A stretch of 64,000 nucleotides of DNA from Blastocatellia bacterium (GTDB lineage Bacteria; Acidobacteriota; Blastocatellia; HR10; J050). Where the stretch lies: NCBI GenBank assembly GCA_025054955.1, contig JANWZE010000133.1, positions 1 to 64,000 of the forward strand, read 5' to 3'. The notes under the pieces are model-generated. The model worked only from the letters and a program-made list of their open reading frames with translations. It did no database searches and was not told the origin of the DNA. The number at the start of each line of letters is the position of its first letter. Positions within the stretch are counted from its first letter, which is position 1. Of the stretch, positions 29,170 through 37,880 are shown piece after piece. The translations under genes and the position numbers were made by a program.

Positions 29170-29696
29170 GTTGATGGGGATTCCAAACCTGTTGACTCAT
29201 CTGAATTGAAACTTCAGATTCGACAACGCGGAATAGTGACGCTGGCCAGATAGGTATGAAAACACCAGGTGACTCATGTTGACTTCGGGAGTTGACTGAC
29301 GTTGATGGCTGAGCGCCAGCTCTTAAGCCCAGTTCCTATGAATTGATTTGCAACCAATGTGCGCCGGTTGTTTTTGTTGAGGTGTTAGCTTTTGGTGAGC
29401 TGCATCGTTGCGACGGTTGAACAGAGACGATTTTACTGAGAGTCCTATCAGCAAGACGGCGTGGCAGACGTCGCAGATGTTCGGTGCTAACGGATATTTG
29501 ATTGCATTGCGCATGCGGTATTGATCCATCGGTGGCAGGCGTCGCAGGTGTTCGGTGCTAACGGATATCCACCGCCGGGTTGCCCAGGCTGGCTAGGTGG
29601 AGCCTGGTCTTGGCCTCTATGACACACGTGATGAGCGTGTCGTAAAGCTTGACGAGGAGCAACCCACGTCGTCAATATCTACGCGGAGAAAAAGCT
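29170..29696. other. 527-bp gap with a repeat pair, no gene
   Basis: No supported gene. Two direct repeats of 37 bp lie at 29461-29497 and 29532-29568 (35 of 37 identical, offset 71 bp; GTGGCAGACGTCGCAGATG and on to CTAACGGATAT). Read on the minus strand both copies encode YPLAPN-C-D-x-C-H, a c-type haem motif, but in different frames and without a start or signal peptide, so this is noted only as a curiosity. Confidence 0.6.
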
Positions 29697-31169
29697 ATGA
29701 GGCAGTGTGCAAAATTGGTGAGGCAGACTCGCTTATTCATCTTGATGATCTTCATGGTGGCGACGGTCATCGGGTATGCTTACGCCCCTGAGCCGATGCA
29801 GGACAGAATGAGCCTTCGTCTGCCGGAATTGGGCACAGACAATGGATTTGCGCTGGCCTTATTTTACGGCAGTGACATTGATGGCAGTCTGGAAACCTGT
29901 GGCTGACCGTCTCACCCGACTGGGGGGCTGGCACGGCGTGTCGGCTACATTGAAGCGTTCAAAGCCCATTTTCCTGGGGTCGCTGTGATGCAACTGGATG
30001 CGGGCCACATGTTTTCGGATAAGCTCCTGCCGGATAAGATGCCCTCGCCCGAAATGCTTGTCAGGAACAGTTGGGTTGTTCGTGGGTATGATCTGGTTCA
30101 GCACGACGTGGCCAATCTTTCTTATCGCGATTTGTATTATGCGCAGGATTTGTTCGAGGTCGAAACGTATCAGCGCATCCGGCGACAGACGCCGGTCATT
30201 GATCGCTTCATTTCTGCTAACGTTCGTGCCACGGACGATGCGCATGTGACGCCACGGCCCTATATCATCAGGGAGCTAACGGGGGAGCGATTCCCAGTGC
30301 GGGATAATGGTCAACGGACGTGGCGGGTCGGTGTTGTGGGCGTGACCGAACAGCCCAACCGCGATGCAGCGCCAGTCAATGGATTGATCGTTGAAGACCC
30401 GTTGGTTGCTTCGCGACGCAGCATTCTGGAGGCGCGGGCGCGTTGTGACTTGCTGGTCGTGCTGGCTTATGTTTCGGATAGCAAGGCGTTCAAGCTGCTT
30501 GATCTGAATCCCGAAGTTGACGTGGTGATTATACCGCGCAGTCGGTGGACCCGCACCTATCAGAACGACCGCACTCGGCTCGTGTACGCTGATCCGCAGA
30601 CAAAAATTCTCGGTCAGTTGCGCGTCTCGGTTGATCAGCAAGGCCGCGTAGTCAACATTGAGGATCGTCCGGTTTTATTGGACGACAAAATTCCGAGTGA
30701 TCCATCTATTGAAGAGTTTGTGAAGAAGGCAGCCGCAGACATAGAGCAGACGGTCAAGGGGTGGTTGACGCCAATGGCGAATCGGCCGAAGACGCCGGTG
30801 GCAGCCGGCCTCTTTGTGACGGCGGAAACATGCGGAGCGTGTCATCGTCGTGAACATGCCCTGTGGGCTCAATCGGCGCATGCTCGCGCGTTCGTTTCGC
30901 TGGAGGAAAAGCGTCAGCAGTTTGAGCCTCAGTGCATCGGCTGTCATGTGACGGGGTATCAAGTCGGAGGGTTTCGTCATGCGCTCTGGACGCCTCATTT
31001 GGTGAGCGTTCAATGCGAAGCATGTCACGGTCCCGGCCAGCAGCATATTGCTGATCCGATGAAACCTTACGGGAAAGTCGTCACTCCGCAGGCCTGCCAA
31101 TCGTGCCACACGCCGGAGGAGAGTCCTGGCTTTGATTTTGCCACGGCATGGGAAAGGATTCGACATTGA
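29697..31169 (+). CDS. tetrahaem cytochrome c / 5'-nucleotidase-like protein with in-frame UGA (candidate selenoprotein)
   Basis: One frame runs from ATG 29697 (GGAG 10 bases before) to 31169, broken only by TGA at 29904-29906. If it is read through, the product has 490 residues. Order: signal or anchor peptide (about 10-30), metallophosphatase/UshA-like region (about 50-360), tetrahaem domain with CGACH (379-383), CIGCH (413), CEACH (440) and CQSCH (467), resembling the cytochrome c554 type. The break reads ETCG-UGA-PSHPTGGLARRVGY. From memory of the family, relatives have Cys-Gly-Cys followed by GG(L/V)ARR here, so UGA would replace the second cysteine (position 70). The frame on both sides is intact, which argues against decay. 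Alternatives are a nonsense mutation or a sequencing error. The stop overlaps the next gene (TGATG). Confidence 0.72.
29904..29944 (+). promoter_or_regulatory. candidate UGA recoding site
   Basis: The UGA at 29904-29906 is followed by GC-rich sequence able to form a small hairpin. One option is CCGAC (29916-29920) with GTCGG (29940-29944), whose inner GCT/GGC pairing leaves a loop starting with GG about 24 nt after UGA. Another is CCC (29915-29917) with GGG (29922-29924) and loop GACT. Bacterial SECIS elements lie at this distance, but the stems are weak and unscored. Confidence 0.35.
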
Positions 31170-32545
31170 TGGGGATCAAGATGAGGGATTGGCCGCAGCG
31201 AGCATTCGTCATGACGATAGGTTTACTACTGGTTTGTTGCTTTCTGCCGCAGATGTTGCTGCGTGCTCAACACAACCTGCCGTCCGCTGAAGGGGTTCTC
31301 GTTGTTGTCACAGACCCGCCCGGCGCAGAAGTGATGCTCGATGGTGTCGTGCGTGGGGTGACGGAGCCGGAGCGTGGATTGGTATTGAATGGTCTGAAGT
31401 CCGGCGCATATACGCTGGTGGTTCACAAACAATGGCATCGGTCTGTGCAACGCCGAGTGGTGATTGAGCCGGGTAAGCGGACGGTCCTCAATCTGGCGCT
31501 TGGGCGACCGATTGGGTTTCTCAGTGTTCGCGCCAGTTTGCCTCATGTGCGAATTGAGGTCAAAGGAATCGGCGTATATCAGCAGGAGCTTCATCGGCAA
31601 GAGGTCCCTGTGGGTAAATATCAGGTCAAGATCGAAGGCCCTGGCATCCCTGTCCGTGTGCAGACTGTAGACGTGACGGCTGGTGTAGAAACTGATCTGT
31701 TTTTCGATCTCGGTCCTGAGGCTCAACCGAGTAAGCCGGAGATCAAAGTCACGCCGATTGAAATTCCGAACCGTGGTCGCGCGGACCGTCCGTTGTTAAA
31801 AGCCGGTGATCGCTACGGCGTGCTCGTTCGAGGGTATTTAATTCCGGAGGTGGTGGCGCTTCCGGGTGGGTCATTCCTGATGGGCAGCGACTCAGGTGGA
31901 GAGGACGAAAAGCCGGTTCATGAGGTTTACCTCGATCCGTTTGATATGGGGCGCGTGCTCGTTACCAATGCTCAGTTCAAGGCCTTCTGCGATGCGACAA
32001 AACGCGAGTACCCAGCCGACCCGCCTGAATGGGGCAATTACTTCAACGGCTATCCTGACCATCCTGTGGTGAATGTCAGTTGGGAAGATGCCATGGCCTA
32101 TTGTGAATGGCTTTCAAAGATCACGGGAGCGAAGTATCGGCTGCCGACAGAAGCCCAGTGGGAGTATGCTGCCCGCGGTGGGCTGACAGGTAAGAAATAT
32201 CCTTGGGGTGACGACGACCCGAAAGGCCGCGCTAACTATTTGGAAGGGCAGATTCCATTTGGTGTGCCGACGACGCGCGTGGCCAGCTATGCACCGAATG
32301 GATATGGCTTGTATGACATGGCTGGCAATGTGTGGCAGTTGTGTTGGGATTTTTATGATGTCAGCTACTATCGCAGTGGCAATACCCGAAATCCTCAAGG
32401 GCCTCCTGAAGGCGGCAATAGAGTCGCTCGTGGCGGCGCTTGGCTTTACGGTCCGTCGTCTCTTCGGTGCGCTGTTCGATTGCAGGTCTCTCCGTTTATG
32501 CAGCATGAGACGATTGGTTTTCGGGTCGCGCTGGTGCGCTCCTGA
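31169..32545 (+). CDS. PEGA-like plus SUMF1/formylglycine-enzyme-fold lipoprotein or exported protein
   Basis: 458 residues from ATG 31169, which overlaps the previous stop. An N-terminal hydrophobic segment (about 12-32) is followed by a PEGA-type beta domain (LVVVTDPPGAEVMLDGVVRG, about 44-110). A SUMF1/FGE-sulfatase fold starts at about residue 222 (LPGGSFLMGSDSGGEDEKPVHE, NVSWEDAMAYCEWLS, YRLPTEAQWEYAARGG, YDMAGNVWQLCWDFYD). The core RGGAWLYGPSSLRCAVR lacks the first of the two catalytic cysteines of true formylglycine-generating enzyme, so sulfatase activation is doubtful. It is translationally coupled to the tetrahaem protein and probably works with it outside the cytoplasm. Confidence 0.83.
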   Translation: MGIKMRDWPQRAFVMTIGLLLVCCFLPQMLLRAQHNLPSAEGVLVVVTDPPGAEVMLDGVVRGVTEPERGLVLNGLKSGAYTLVVHKQWHRSVQRRVVIEPGKRTVLNLALGRPIGFLSVRASLPHVRIEVKGIGVYQQELHRQEVPVGKYQVKIEGPGIPVRVQTVDVTAGVETDLFFDLGPEAQPSKPEIKVTPIEIPNRGRADRPLLKAGDRYGVLVRGYLIPEVVALPGGSFLMGSDSGGEDEKPVHEVYLDPFDMGRVLVTNAQFKAFCDATKREYPADPPEWGNYFNGYPDHPVVNVSWEDAMAYCEWLSKITGAKYRLPTEAQWEYAARGGLTGKKYPWGDDDPKGRANYLEGQIPFGVPTTRVASYAPNGYGLYDMAGNVWQLCWDFYDVSYYRSGNTRNPQGPPEGGNRVARGGAWLYGPSSLRCAVRLQVSPFMQHETIGFRVALVRS

Positions 32546-32668
32546 ATGCTGAATCCTCGCATCGGTATGGGCATGTTCTCAGGTTTCTGAAGGCTCCAGA
32601 TAAACGGCCCGCGCCGCTGGCTGCCACATCAAGAGGGTTAGCATGAGATGGATGGATTGGAGGCTATC

Positions 32669-33988
32669 ATGATGGACACAGTAAGCACGCCCCGAACACA
32701 AACAGTCCCACTGTCTCGCAAGGAAATATCAGCTTGGGGCTGCCCAGGTGAACTAACGCGCGCCGCCGCCATACTGGTCTATAAGGCAGTTCGTCAGCAA
32801 ACCGAGCGACTCTGTCAGCCACTCGCAACGGAAGACTATGTCATTCAATCCGTCCCTGACGTGAGTCCTCCGAAATGGCATTTAGCGCATACCACTTGGT
32901 TTTTTGAAACGTTCTTATTGGTCCCGTTTGTGCCACGCTATCATGTTCATCACCTTCAATACGGTTACCTGTTCAATTCATACTACGAGACGGTCGGCAC
33001 GTTTTATCCACGAGCGCAACGGGGCTTGTTGGCTCGCCCGACAGTCAAAGAGGTCTATGCATATCGAGCCAGTGTGGACGAGCAGATGGGCGAAGCGATT
33101 GAGACAGTGGCTGAGGAGCACTGGAAGGAGTTTGCGAGACGGCTGCAACTCGGTTTGAATCACGAGCAGCAACATCAAGAGCTATTGCTGACGGACATCA
33201 AGCATAACTTTGCCGTCAATCCGTTGCGACCAGCCTATCATGACGCGCCGGCGCAACCGCAGCGGACGCCCTCGCCGTTAACTTGGTTGGAGTATGCCGG
33301 CGGCGTTGAAGAAATCGGCTATGACGGCGATGGCTTCGCGTTCGATAATGAGACGCCTCGACATCGTGTCTATGTTGGCGAATACCGGTTGGCCTCGCGA
33401 TTGGTGACCAATGGAGAATATCTGGCTTTCATGGATGCCGGCGGATACGAGCGTCCCGAACTCTGGCTCTCGGATGGGTGGCGAGCCGTGAAGGAAAAAG
33501 GTTGGAAGGCGCCGCTCTACTGGGAGCAGATAGATGGAGCATGGTGGGTGATGACGCTGGCCGGGATGCAGCGGCTTAACGAACATGAACCTGTCTGTCA
33601 TGTGAGTTACTACGAAGCCGACGCCTTTGCGCGGTGGGCTGGCAAGCGGCTTCCGACGGAAGCTGAATGGGAGCTGGCCGCGCGCCATCAGCCGATTCAG
33701 GGCAATTTTGTCGAATCTGGTCACCTGCATCCGATCGTGGCGGAGCCGGGCGCGACACAGTTGTATGGCGATGTCTGGGAGTGGACGCAGAGTTCCTATA
33801 GCCCGTATCCTGGCTTCCAACCTCCTGCCGGCGCGCTTGGTGAATACAACGGCAAATTCATGTGCAACCAGTTGGTCTTGCGTGGCGGCTCCTGTGCAAC
33901 GCCAATATCACATATTCGACCGACGTACCGGAATTTCTTTTACCCGGCCGACCGCTGGCAATTCATGGGTATTCGGCTTGCTGAGTGA
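32669..33988 (+). CDS. egtB: ergothioneine biosynthesis sulfoxide synthase EgtB
   Basis: 439 residues from ATG 32669 (GGAGG at 32659-32663). An N-terminal DinB-like helical domain carries the iron ligands: KWHLAHTTWFFE and the HxxxHxE motif in NHEQQHQELLL. The C-terminal SUMF1 fold has RLPTEAEWE, YGDVWEWTQSSY and RGGSCATP...HIRPTYRNFF, as in EgtB. The enzyme joins cysteine or gamma-glutamylcysteine to trimethylhistidine with O2. No egtD is within the window. The last 36 codons or so include a 41-bp segment that is repeated 73 bp downstream. Confidence 0.9.
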   Translation: MMDTVSTPRTQTVPLSRKEISAWGCPGELTRAAAILVYKAVRQQTERLCQPLATEDYVIQSVPDVSPPKWHLAHTTWFFETFLLVPFVPRYHVHHLQYGYLFNSYYETVGTFYPRAQRGLLARPTVKEVYAYRASVDEQMGEAIETVAEEHWKEFARRLQLGLNHEQQHQELLLTDIKHNFAVNPLRPAYHDAPAQPQRTPSPLTWLEYAGGVEEIGYDGDGFAFDNETPRHRVYVGEYRLASRLVTNGEYLAFMDAGGYERPELWLSDGWRAVKEKGWKAPLYWEQIDGAWWVMTLAGMQRLNEHEPVCHVSYYEADAFARWAGKRLPTEAEWELAARHQPIQGNFVESGHLHPIVAEPGATQLYGDVWEWTQSSYSPYPGFQPPAGALGEYNGKFMCNQLVLRGGSCATPISHIRPTYRNFFYPADRWQFMGIRLAE

Positions 33989-34066
33989 AGCTGTACGAGG
34001 GTTAGGTTAAACATCGAACGAGTGGCGCTGGCAATTCATGGGTGTTCAGCTTGCTGAGTGAAGCTG
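33953..34066. repeat. 41-bp direct repeat pair copying the egtB 3' end
   Basis: Positions 33953-33993 and 34026-34066 match at 39 of 41 bases (CGCTGGCAATTCATGGGT and on to TGCTGAGTGAAGCTG), offset 73 bp. The first copy contains the last codons and stop of egtB; the second is non-coding. Confidence 0.92.
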
Positions 34067-34111
34067 CTTTCCGTAACGCCGTGCACCACTGTTGTGCTGT
34101 GCCATAGACGT

Positions 34112-35425
34112 TCATGCAGGATGATGTTTCCTCTGCCAGATCAACAGCGCGTAGACGGGAATGTAGAGCAGGCAGACGAAAATAATCTCGGATGGGGAGC
34201 GATCCCGAACGAAGTATAACAGCACGGCGGCGCTAACCAGATAGAACCACGCAGCGGAGAACTTGACGCACAAAAACGGTAACAGCCAAAGAAAGTACCA
34301 AGGATAATGCGGCGTGCTCAGCAGCATGAAAGCCCCCATCAGGAGCAAGCTGCCGTTGACGTGCTGCTGGACTCCTTGCCGATGCAGCACGCGCCAAGCC
34401 AGCAGGCTGAGAACGATGATGGCCATGACCACATAGACTTCTGTTGGCATGGGTACGATCAACCGCGCGACTTCCAATGGGAACAGACGTTGACCACTGA
34501 TGAATCGCTCTTCTCGCAGATAAATCGGCAACGAGCCGATCACACCCATGCCAACGCCTAAGTAGGGCAGATAAGCCAACCCCACTGCGGCCATCAGCGT
34601 CACCGGCAGTTTCCAATCCCACTTCCTGTAAAATGCCGGCGCGAGAATAAACGGATAGAGTTTCACCAAGCCGGCCAGGGCCAGAAACAGGCCGGTCAAC
34701 GCTGGTCGCTCTCGCAGACAAAACAACCAGGCCGCGACGATGAACATGATGGCGGCTGCATCAACGTGGCCGCTATGTGAAAACTCCCACAATGGCAGCG
34801 GATGCCAAGCGTAGAGAATCACGCGATTGGCATCCAGCGACAGGGCTCTTAGAATGGCAATCAACATGACGATCACCAGCCCATCGAGGACCACAAGCGT
34901 GACTTTCATGCCGCGCAGGCTGTTGCCAAACAGTGTGTATGAACCTAAAAAGACAACTTGCGCTGCCGGTGGATAAATGGTGTGAGCGTAGTCCTTGCGG
35001 TTGATTTTCGGGTAGATGTCAGGATCGCGGAAGCGCACGAGAGCTTCGTCAGCGGGGATATAGCGGTAGGGATTGATTCCATGCGCTTGCATCTTTCCAT
35101 CCCAGACGTAGCGGTAGATGTCGTCAGATAAAACCGGCTCGGTGAGCAGGAGAGCGATTCTGAGCGCGACGGCCACGACTAGGATGATGCGCAAGGATCG
35201 CTGTATAGGATTTCTGTTGTGCCAGACCATCCAGCACGCAGCTCCGTAGAGCGCAAGTCCAACAACATAGATAACCATGAACCCCGCGTAGCTGCCGCTG
35301 TAATTTGCGATCGGCCAACTCAGAGAGACAACCAACAGACCCATCCCCAGCAGGCTTAAGTTCCCAATGGAGGGTTGAGCGTAAATCACGCGTGATCCGA
35401 ACGCAGAATGCCCGGTCTTCATCAT
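34112..35425 (-). CDS. polytopic GT-C glycosyltransferase (mannosyltransferase/DUF2029-like)
   Basis: A 437-residue membrane protein with about ten hydrophobic segments. The first periplasmic loop carries the GT-C acidic motif in LSDDIYRYVWDGKMQAHG, followed by INPYRYIPAD, both typical of polyprenol-phosphate-mannose-dependent transferases. HTIYPPAAQ and FSHSGHVDAAA are also conserved in this group. It would add a sugar to an exported lipid or glycan. Its start overlaps the stop of the DUF2064 gene by four bases (ATGA), so the pair is co-translated. It converges on egtB. Donor and acceptor are unknown. Confidence 0.82.
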   Translation of the reverse strand: MMKTGHSAFGSRVIYAQPSIGNLSLLGMGLLVVSLSWPIANYSGSYAGFMVIYVVGLALYGAACWMVWHNRNPIQRSLRIILVVAVALRIALLLTEPVLSDDIYRYVWDGKMQAHGINPYRYIPADEALVRFRDPDIYPKINRKDYAHTIYPPAAQVVFLGSYTLFGNSLRGMKVTLVVLDGLVIVMLIAILRALSLDANRVILYAWHPLPLWEFSHSGHVDAAAIMFIVAAWLFCLRERPALTGLFLALAGLVKLYPFILAPAFYRKWDWKLPVTLMAAVGLAYLPYLGVGMGVIGSLPIYLREERFISGQRLFPLEVARLIVPMPTEVYVVMAIIVLSLLAWRVLHRQGVQQHVNGSLLLMGAFMLLSTPHYPWYFLWLLPFLCVKFSAAWFYLVSAAVLLYFVRDRSPSEIIFVCLLYIPVYALLIWQRKHHPA

Positions 35426-36081
35426 TCTTCCAATTGCCTCAAAACCTCGCGAGTATGGATCAGATGACCGCTGTCTTGCTTGATCAACTGGCGAAGCTTT
35501 TCTACGTCTTCGATCTCGTCAACATCAAATGAAGTCGGTAACAAATGGACGGACAATCCAAGCTTTCGGATTCGCTCCAGTGTGTCGGCCAGAACATGTG
35601 CTGTGCTCATTGGGACATAGGAGAACACATCGTGAGCTTCTTTCATGCCAATTAAGTTGTAGCCGCCGTCTTCTGCCGGCGCCAGCACCGTGTCCACGTG
35701 TGTTAATGCTGTGAATGCTTCCTCGACCCATTCGCGTCGCATCTGTGGAGCATCAGAACCCATGACGACTACGCGCTGGTAGCCTGCTGCAAGCAGTCTC
35801 CGAAAGATATTGAGAAGGCGCTCGCTCAGCCGCGCGCCTTCTTGAGGGAAACAACGGCTACCGGCGCGAACCACGGATGCAAAGTGAGACGAGGGGGGCG
35901 TATAGGCCCAATAGAGCGGGCGCGGGTTGTTACCAAACGTCGCTTCGAGGTCGCGGATGAAGGCTCGATATAAGCGACATGCTGGCTCGTCACCGAAGTG
36001 CTTTGCCAAACGAGTCTTCACCTGACCGACTTCGGGATATTTTGCGACGATGACGAGCGCCTCCGCTGACTGTGCGTCCAT
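35422..36081 (-). CDS. DUF2064 / TIGR04282-type glycosyltransferase-like protein
   Basis: 219 residues from ATG 36081 (AAAGAG about 9 bases before; an ATG at 36090 is an alternative). GT-A-fold nucleotidyl/glycosyltransferase: ALVIVAKYPEVGQVKTRLAKHFG at the N-terminus, VVMGSDAPQM as the DxD-like site, and LAPAEDGGYNLIGM. These are the signatures of the family found in arsenosugar and other glycan clusters and related to CofC. It is coupled by overlap to the downstream GT-C transferase, so the two may act on one glycolipid. Confidence 0.85.
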   Translation of the reverse strand: MDAQSAEALVIVAKYPEVGQVKTRLAKHFGDEPACRLYRAFIRDLEATFGNNPRPLYWAYTPPSSHFASVVRAGSRCFPQEGARLSERLLNIFRRLLAAGYQRVVVMGSDAPQMRREWVEEAFTALTHVDTVLAPAEDGGYNLIGMKEAHDVFSYVPMSTAHVLADTLERIRKLGLSVHLLPTSFDVDEIEDVEKLRQLIKQDSGHLIHTREVLRQLEE

Positions 36082-36130
36082 ATTGATCATCTCTTTGGTT
36101 GGCGACGGCGACATTGTAGCAAATTGGCAA

Positions 36131-36214
36131 GCGCGCGTCTTGCAGCAAATAGCGTTTTGTCACCCGCTTTCGGAACTCCGTATCAATCAACAATGGCGGC
36201 GCGCGTCTTGCAGC
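36131..36214. repeat. direct repeat pair in the DUF2064-resB gap
   Basis: GCGCGCGTCTTGCAGC occurs at 36131-36146 and 36199-36214, offset 68 bp, with weaker similarity continuing about 20 bp (AGCGTTTTGTCACCCG against CGCGTTTTCTCGCCCCG). Confidence 0.65.
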
Positions 36215-36241
36215 GTCTCGCGTTTTCTCGCCCCGGCCTAT

Positions 36242-36270
36242 TTGACAGACTGCACAACGAGGCTTATGAT
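36242..36270 (+). promoter_or_regulatory. near-consensus promoter for resB
   Basis: TTGACA at 36242-36247 and TATGAT at 36265-36270 are separated by 17 bp. AGGAGAGAGG lies at 36293-36302 before the ATG at 36306. Confidence 0.7.
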
Positions 36271-36305
36271 AGCCCTCTATATTTTGCGTTCAAGGAGAGA
36301 GGTTG

Positions 36306-37880
36306 ATGGCAGAAAGCAATACCCAAATCAATGTCGAACGAGAAGCGATTGCGGCGCCGCGGCCTTCGATCAACCTGATAGATCGCGTCCTGGGCTACCT
36401 GAGTTCGGTTCGGCTTGGTATTACCCTGATGTTGGTGCTGATCTTTTTCTCCATCTTGGGCACTGTCATCATGCAATACAATATTGATGGCTTTGAGAAA
36501 TACTATGCCTCATTGACGCCGTCCGAACGCCAACTCTATCACACGTTGGGATTATTCGATTTGTACCATACATGGTGGTTCAACACCTTGATGATTTTGT
36601 TTGCGCTCAATTTGGTGCTGGTCTCGATTGACATCTTTCCTAAAGCATGGCGATTTGTTGCTGAGCCGGCGGTGCGGGTTACGCCGTCGTTTGTGCGGTC
36701 GCAGCCGGTTCATCGTTCATTTCAGTTGAGCAGTGAGCAGGGCGTGATTGAGCGGGTGACTGAAGCGATGCGCGCGCTCCGCTACAAGGTGCAGGTCACA
36801 CGGGATGAAGCCGGCGTGACGGTCTTTGGTCAAAAGGGTGTTTGGAACCGATTCCTGGTGTTTGTGGTTCATATCGCCGTCATCATCATCTTGGCAGCGG
36901 CGTTTGTTGGGAGCCGTTGGGGCTATGAGGGCGTGATCCCGTTGGCGCCGGGTGAGTCAACTAATACCATGCGTATATCCGGCGCGCCGATCCTGGGCAT
37001 TCCTGATCGCACTCATACGCTGCCGTTCCAGATGGAATGCACTAACATTCGCGTGGACTTAAAAGATCCTGACGGACCGCTGGCGCAGGGCAATTTTCGC
37101 AATTGGTATACGGACGTGACGTTCATTAAGGATGGTCGGCGAGAGCCAGCGACAATCTATCTGAACCATCCGTATGATTACGAAGGCTATCGGTTTTTCC
37201 AAGCCAGTTTTTCTCCTAATGGTGGCGAAGCTAGCGACGTTACTGTTGATATTCAAGCGCCCGATGGCACGGTCCGCACAGTGAAGCTGGAACGCAATAA
37301 ACCTGTTACCGTTGACGGCATCGGTCAAGTGACGTTCACCAAATTCCGCGCCAACGTACTGAATGACGCTCCCGAAGCGCAGGATTACAGCCGACCCGTC
37401 GCCAACTTGGAGATCGTCAAACCAAGCGGTGAAAAGACCTCAACGGCGGCGTTCACGGCTGAAACGTTGGAGCTGATCAAAAAGCAGAGCGCCATGGCGG
37501 AGATGGTCGCCCGCCTCCCTGTTGATGGACACACGTTTGTCCTGAAGGAATTTTCGCGGACCCCAGCATTCCATGTGCTGCAGGTGCAGTATGACCCGGG
37601 TGTGGACTGGACATACTTTGGCTACTTCTTGTTGTGCGCCTCGCTCGTGGCGGTGTTCCTCTTTTCGCATGAACGGATGTGGGCCGTGATTGAGAACAAG
37701 CCGGATCAGCCGCCTGCCTTGCATCTGGGTGGTCATACCAATCGGAACCAGTTGAGCTTTGAAAACAAGTTCACTCGTTTTGTTGAGCAACTGGGGATTC
37801 CGGGCGCTGCGGAAATCACCGACAAGAACAACACGGCGCAGGCCGCGCCGGCTGAGGCTGACGAGAAAAATCCTACTTGA
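36306..37880 (+). CDS. resB: cytochrome c biogenesis protein ResB
   Basis: About 524 residues. Membrane helices lie at about 28-52, 80-102, 175-198 and 430-450. [24 protein letters not shown] and [25 protein letters not shown] are the ResB N-terminal signature, and the large periplasmic domain is between helices 3 and 4. In system II cytochrome c maturation ResB works with the ResC/CcsA haem channel to attach haem to CxxCH. No ccsA gene is seen in this window. The multihaem proteins here would depend on it. Its last eight bases overlap the aspS 3' end, tail to tail. Confidence 0.9.
   Translation: MAESNTQINVEREAIAAPRPSINLIDRVLGYLSSVRLGITLMLVLIFFSILGTVIMQYNIDGFEKYYASLTPSERQLYHTLGLFDLYHTWWFNTLMILFALNLVLVSIDIFPKAWRFVAEPAVRVTPSFVRSQPVHRSFQLSSEQGVIERVTEAMRALRYKVQVTRDEAGVTVFGQKGVWNRFLVFVVHIAVIIILAAAFVGSRWGYEGVIPLAPGESTNTMRISGAPILGIPDRTHTLPFQMECTNIRVDLKDPDGPLAQGNFRNWYTDVTFIKDGRREPATIYLNHPYDYEGYRFFQASFSPNGGEASDVTVDIQAPDGTVRTVKLERNKPVTVDGIGQVTFTKFRANVLNDAPEAQDYSRPVANLEIVKPSGEKTSTAAFTAETLELIKKQSAMAEMVARLPVDGHTFVLKEFSRTPAFHVLQVQYDPGVDWTYFGYFLLCASLVAVFLFSHERMWAVIENKPDQPPALHLGGHTNRNQLSFENKFTRFVEQLGIPGAAEITDKNNTAQAAPAEADEKNPT

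Noticed and set aside
29323-29675. Two short minus-strand frames with CxxCH motifs as possible small cytochromes
   Set aside because: No signal peptide or ribosome binding site, and the motif lies in a non-coding direct repeat in two different frames.
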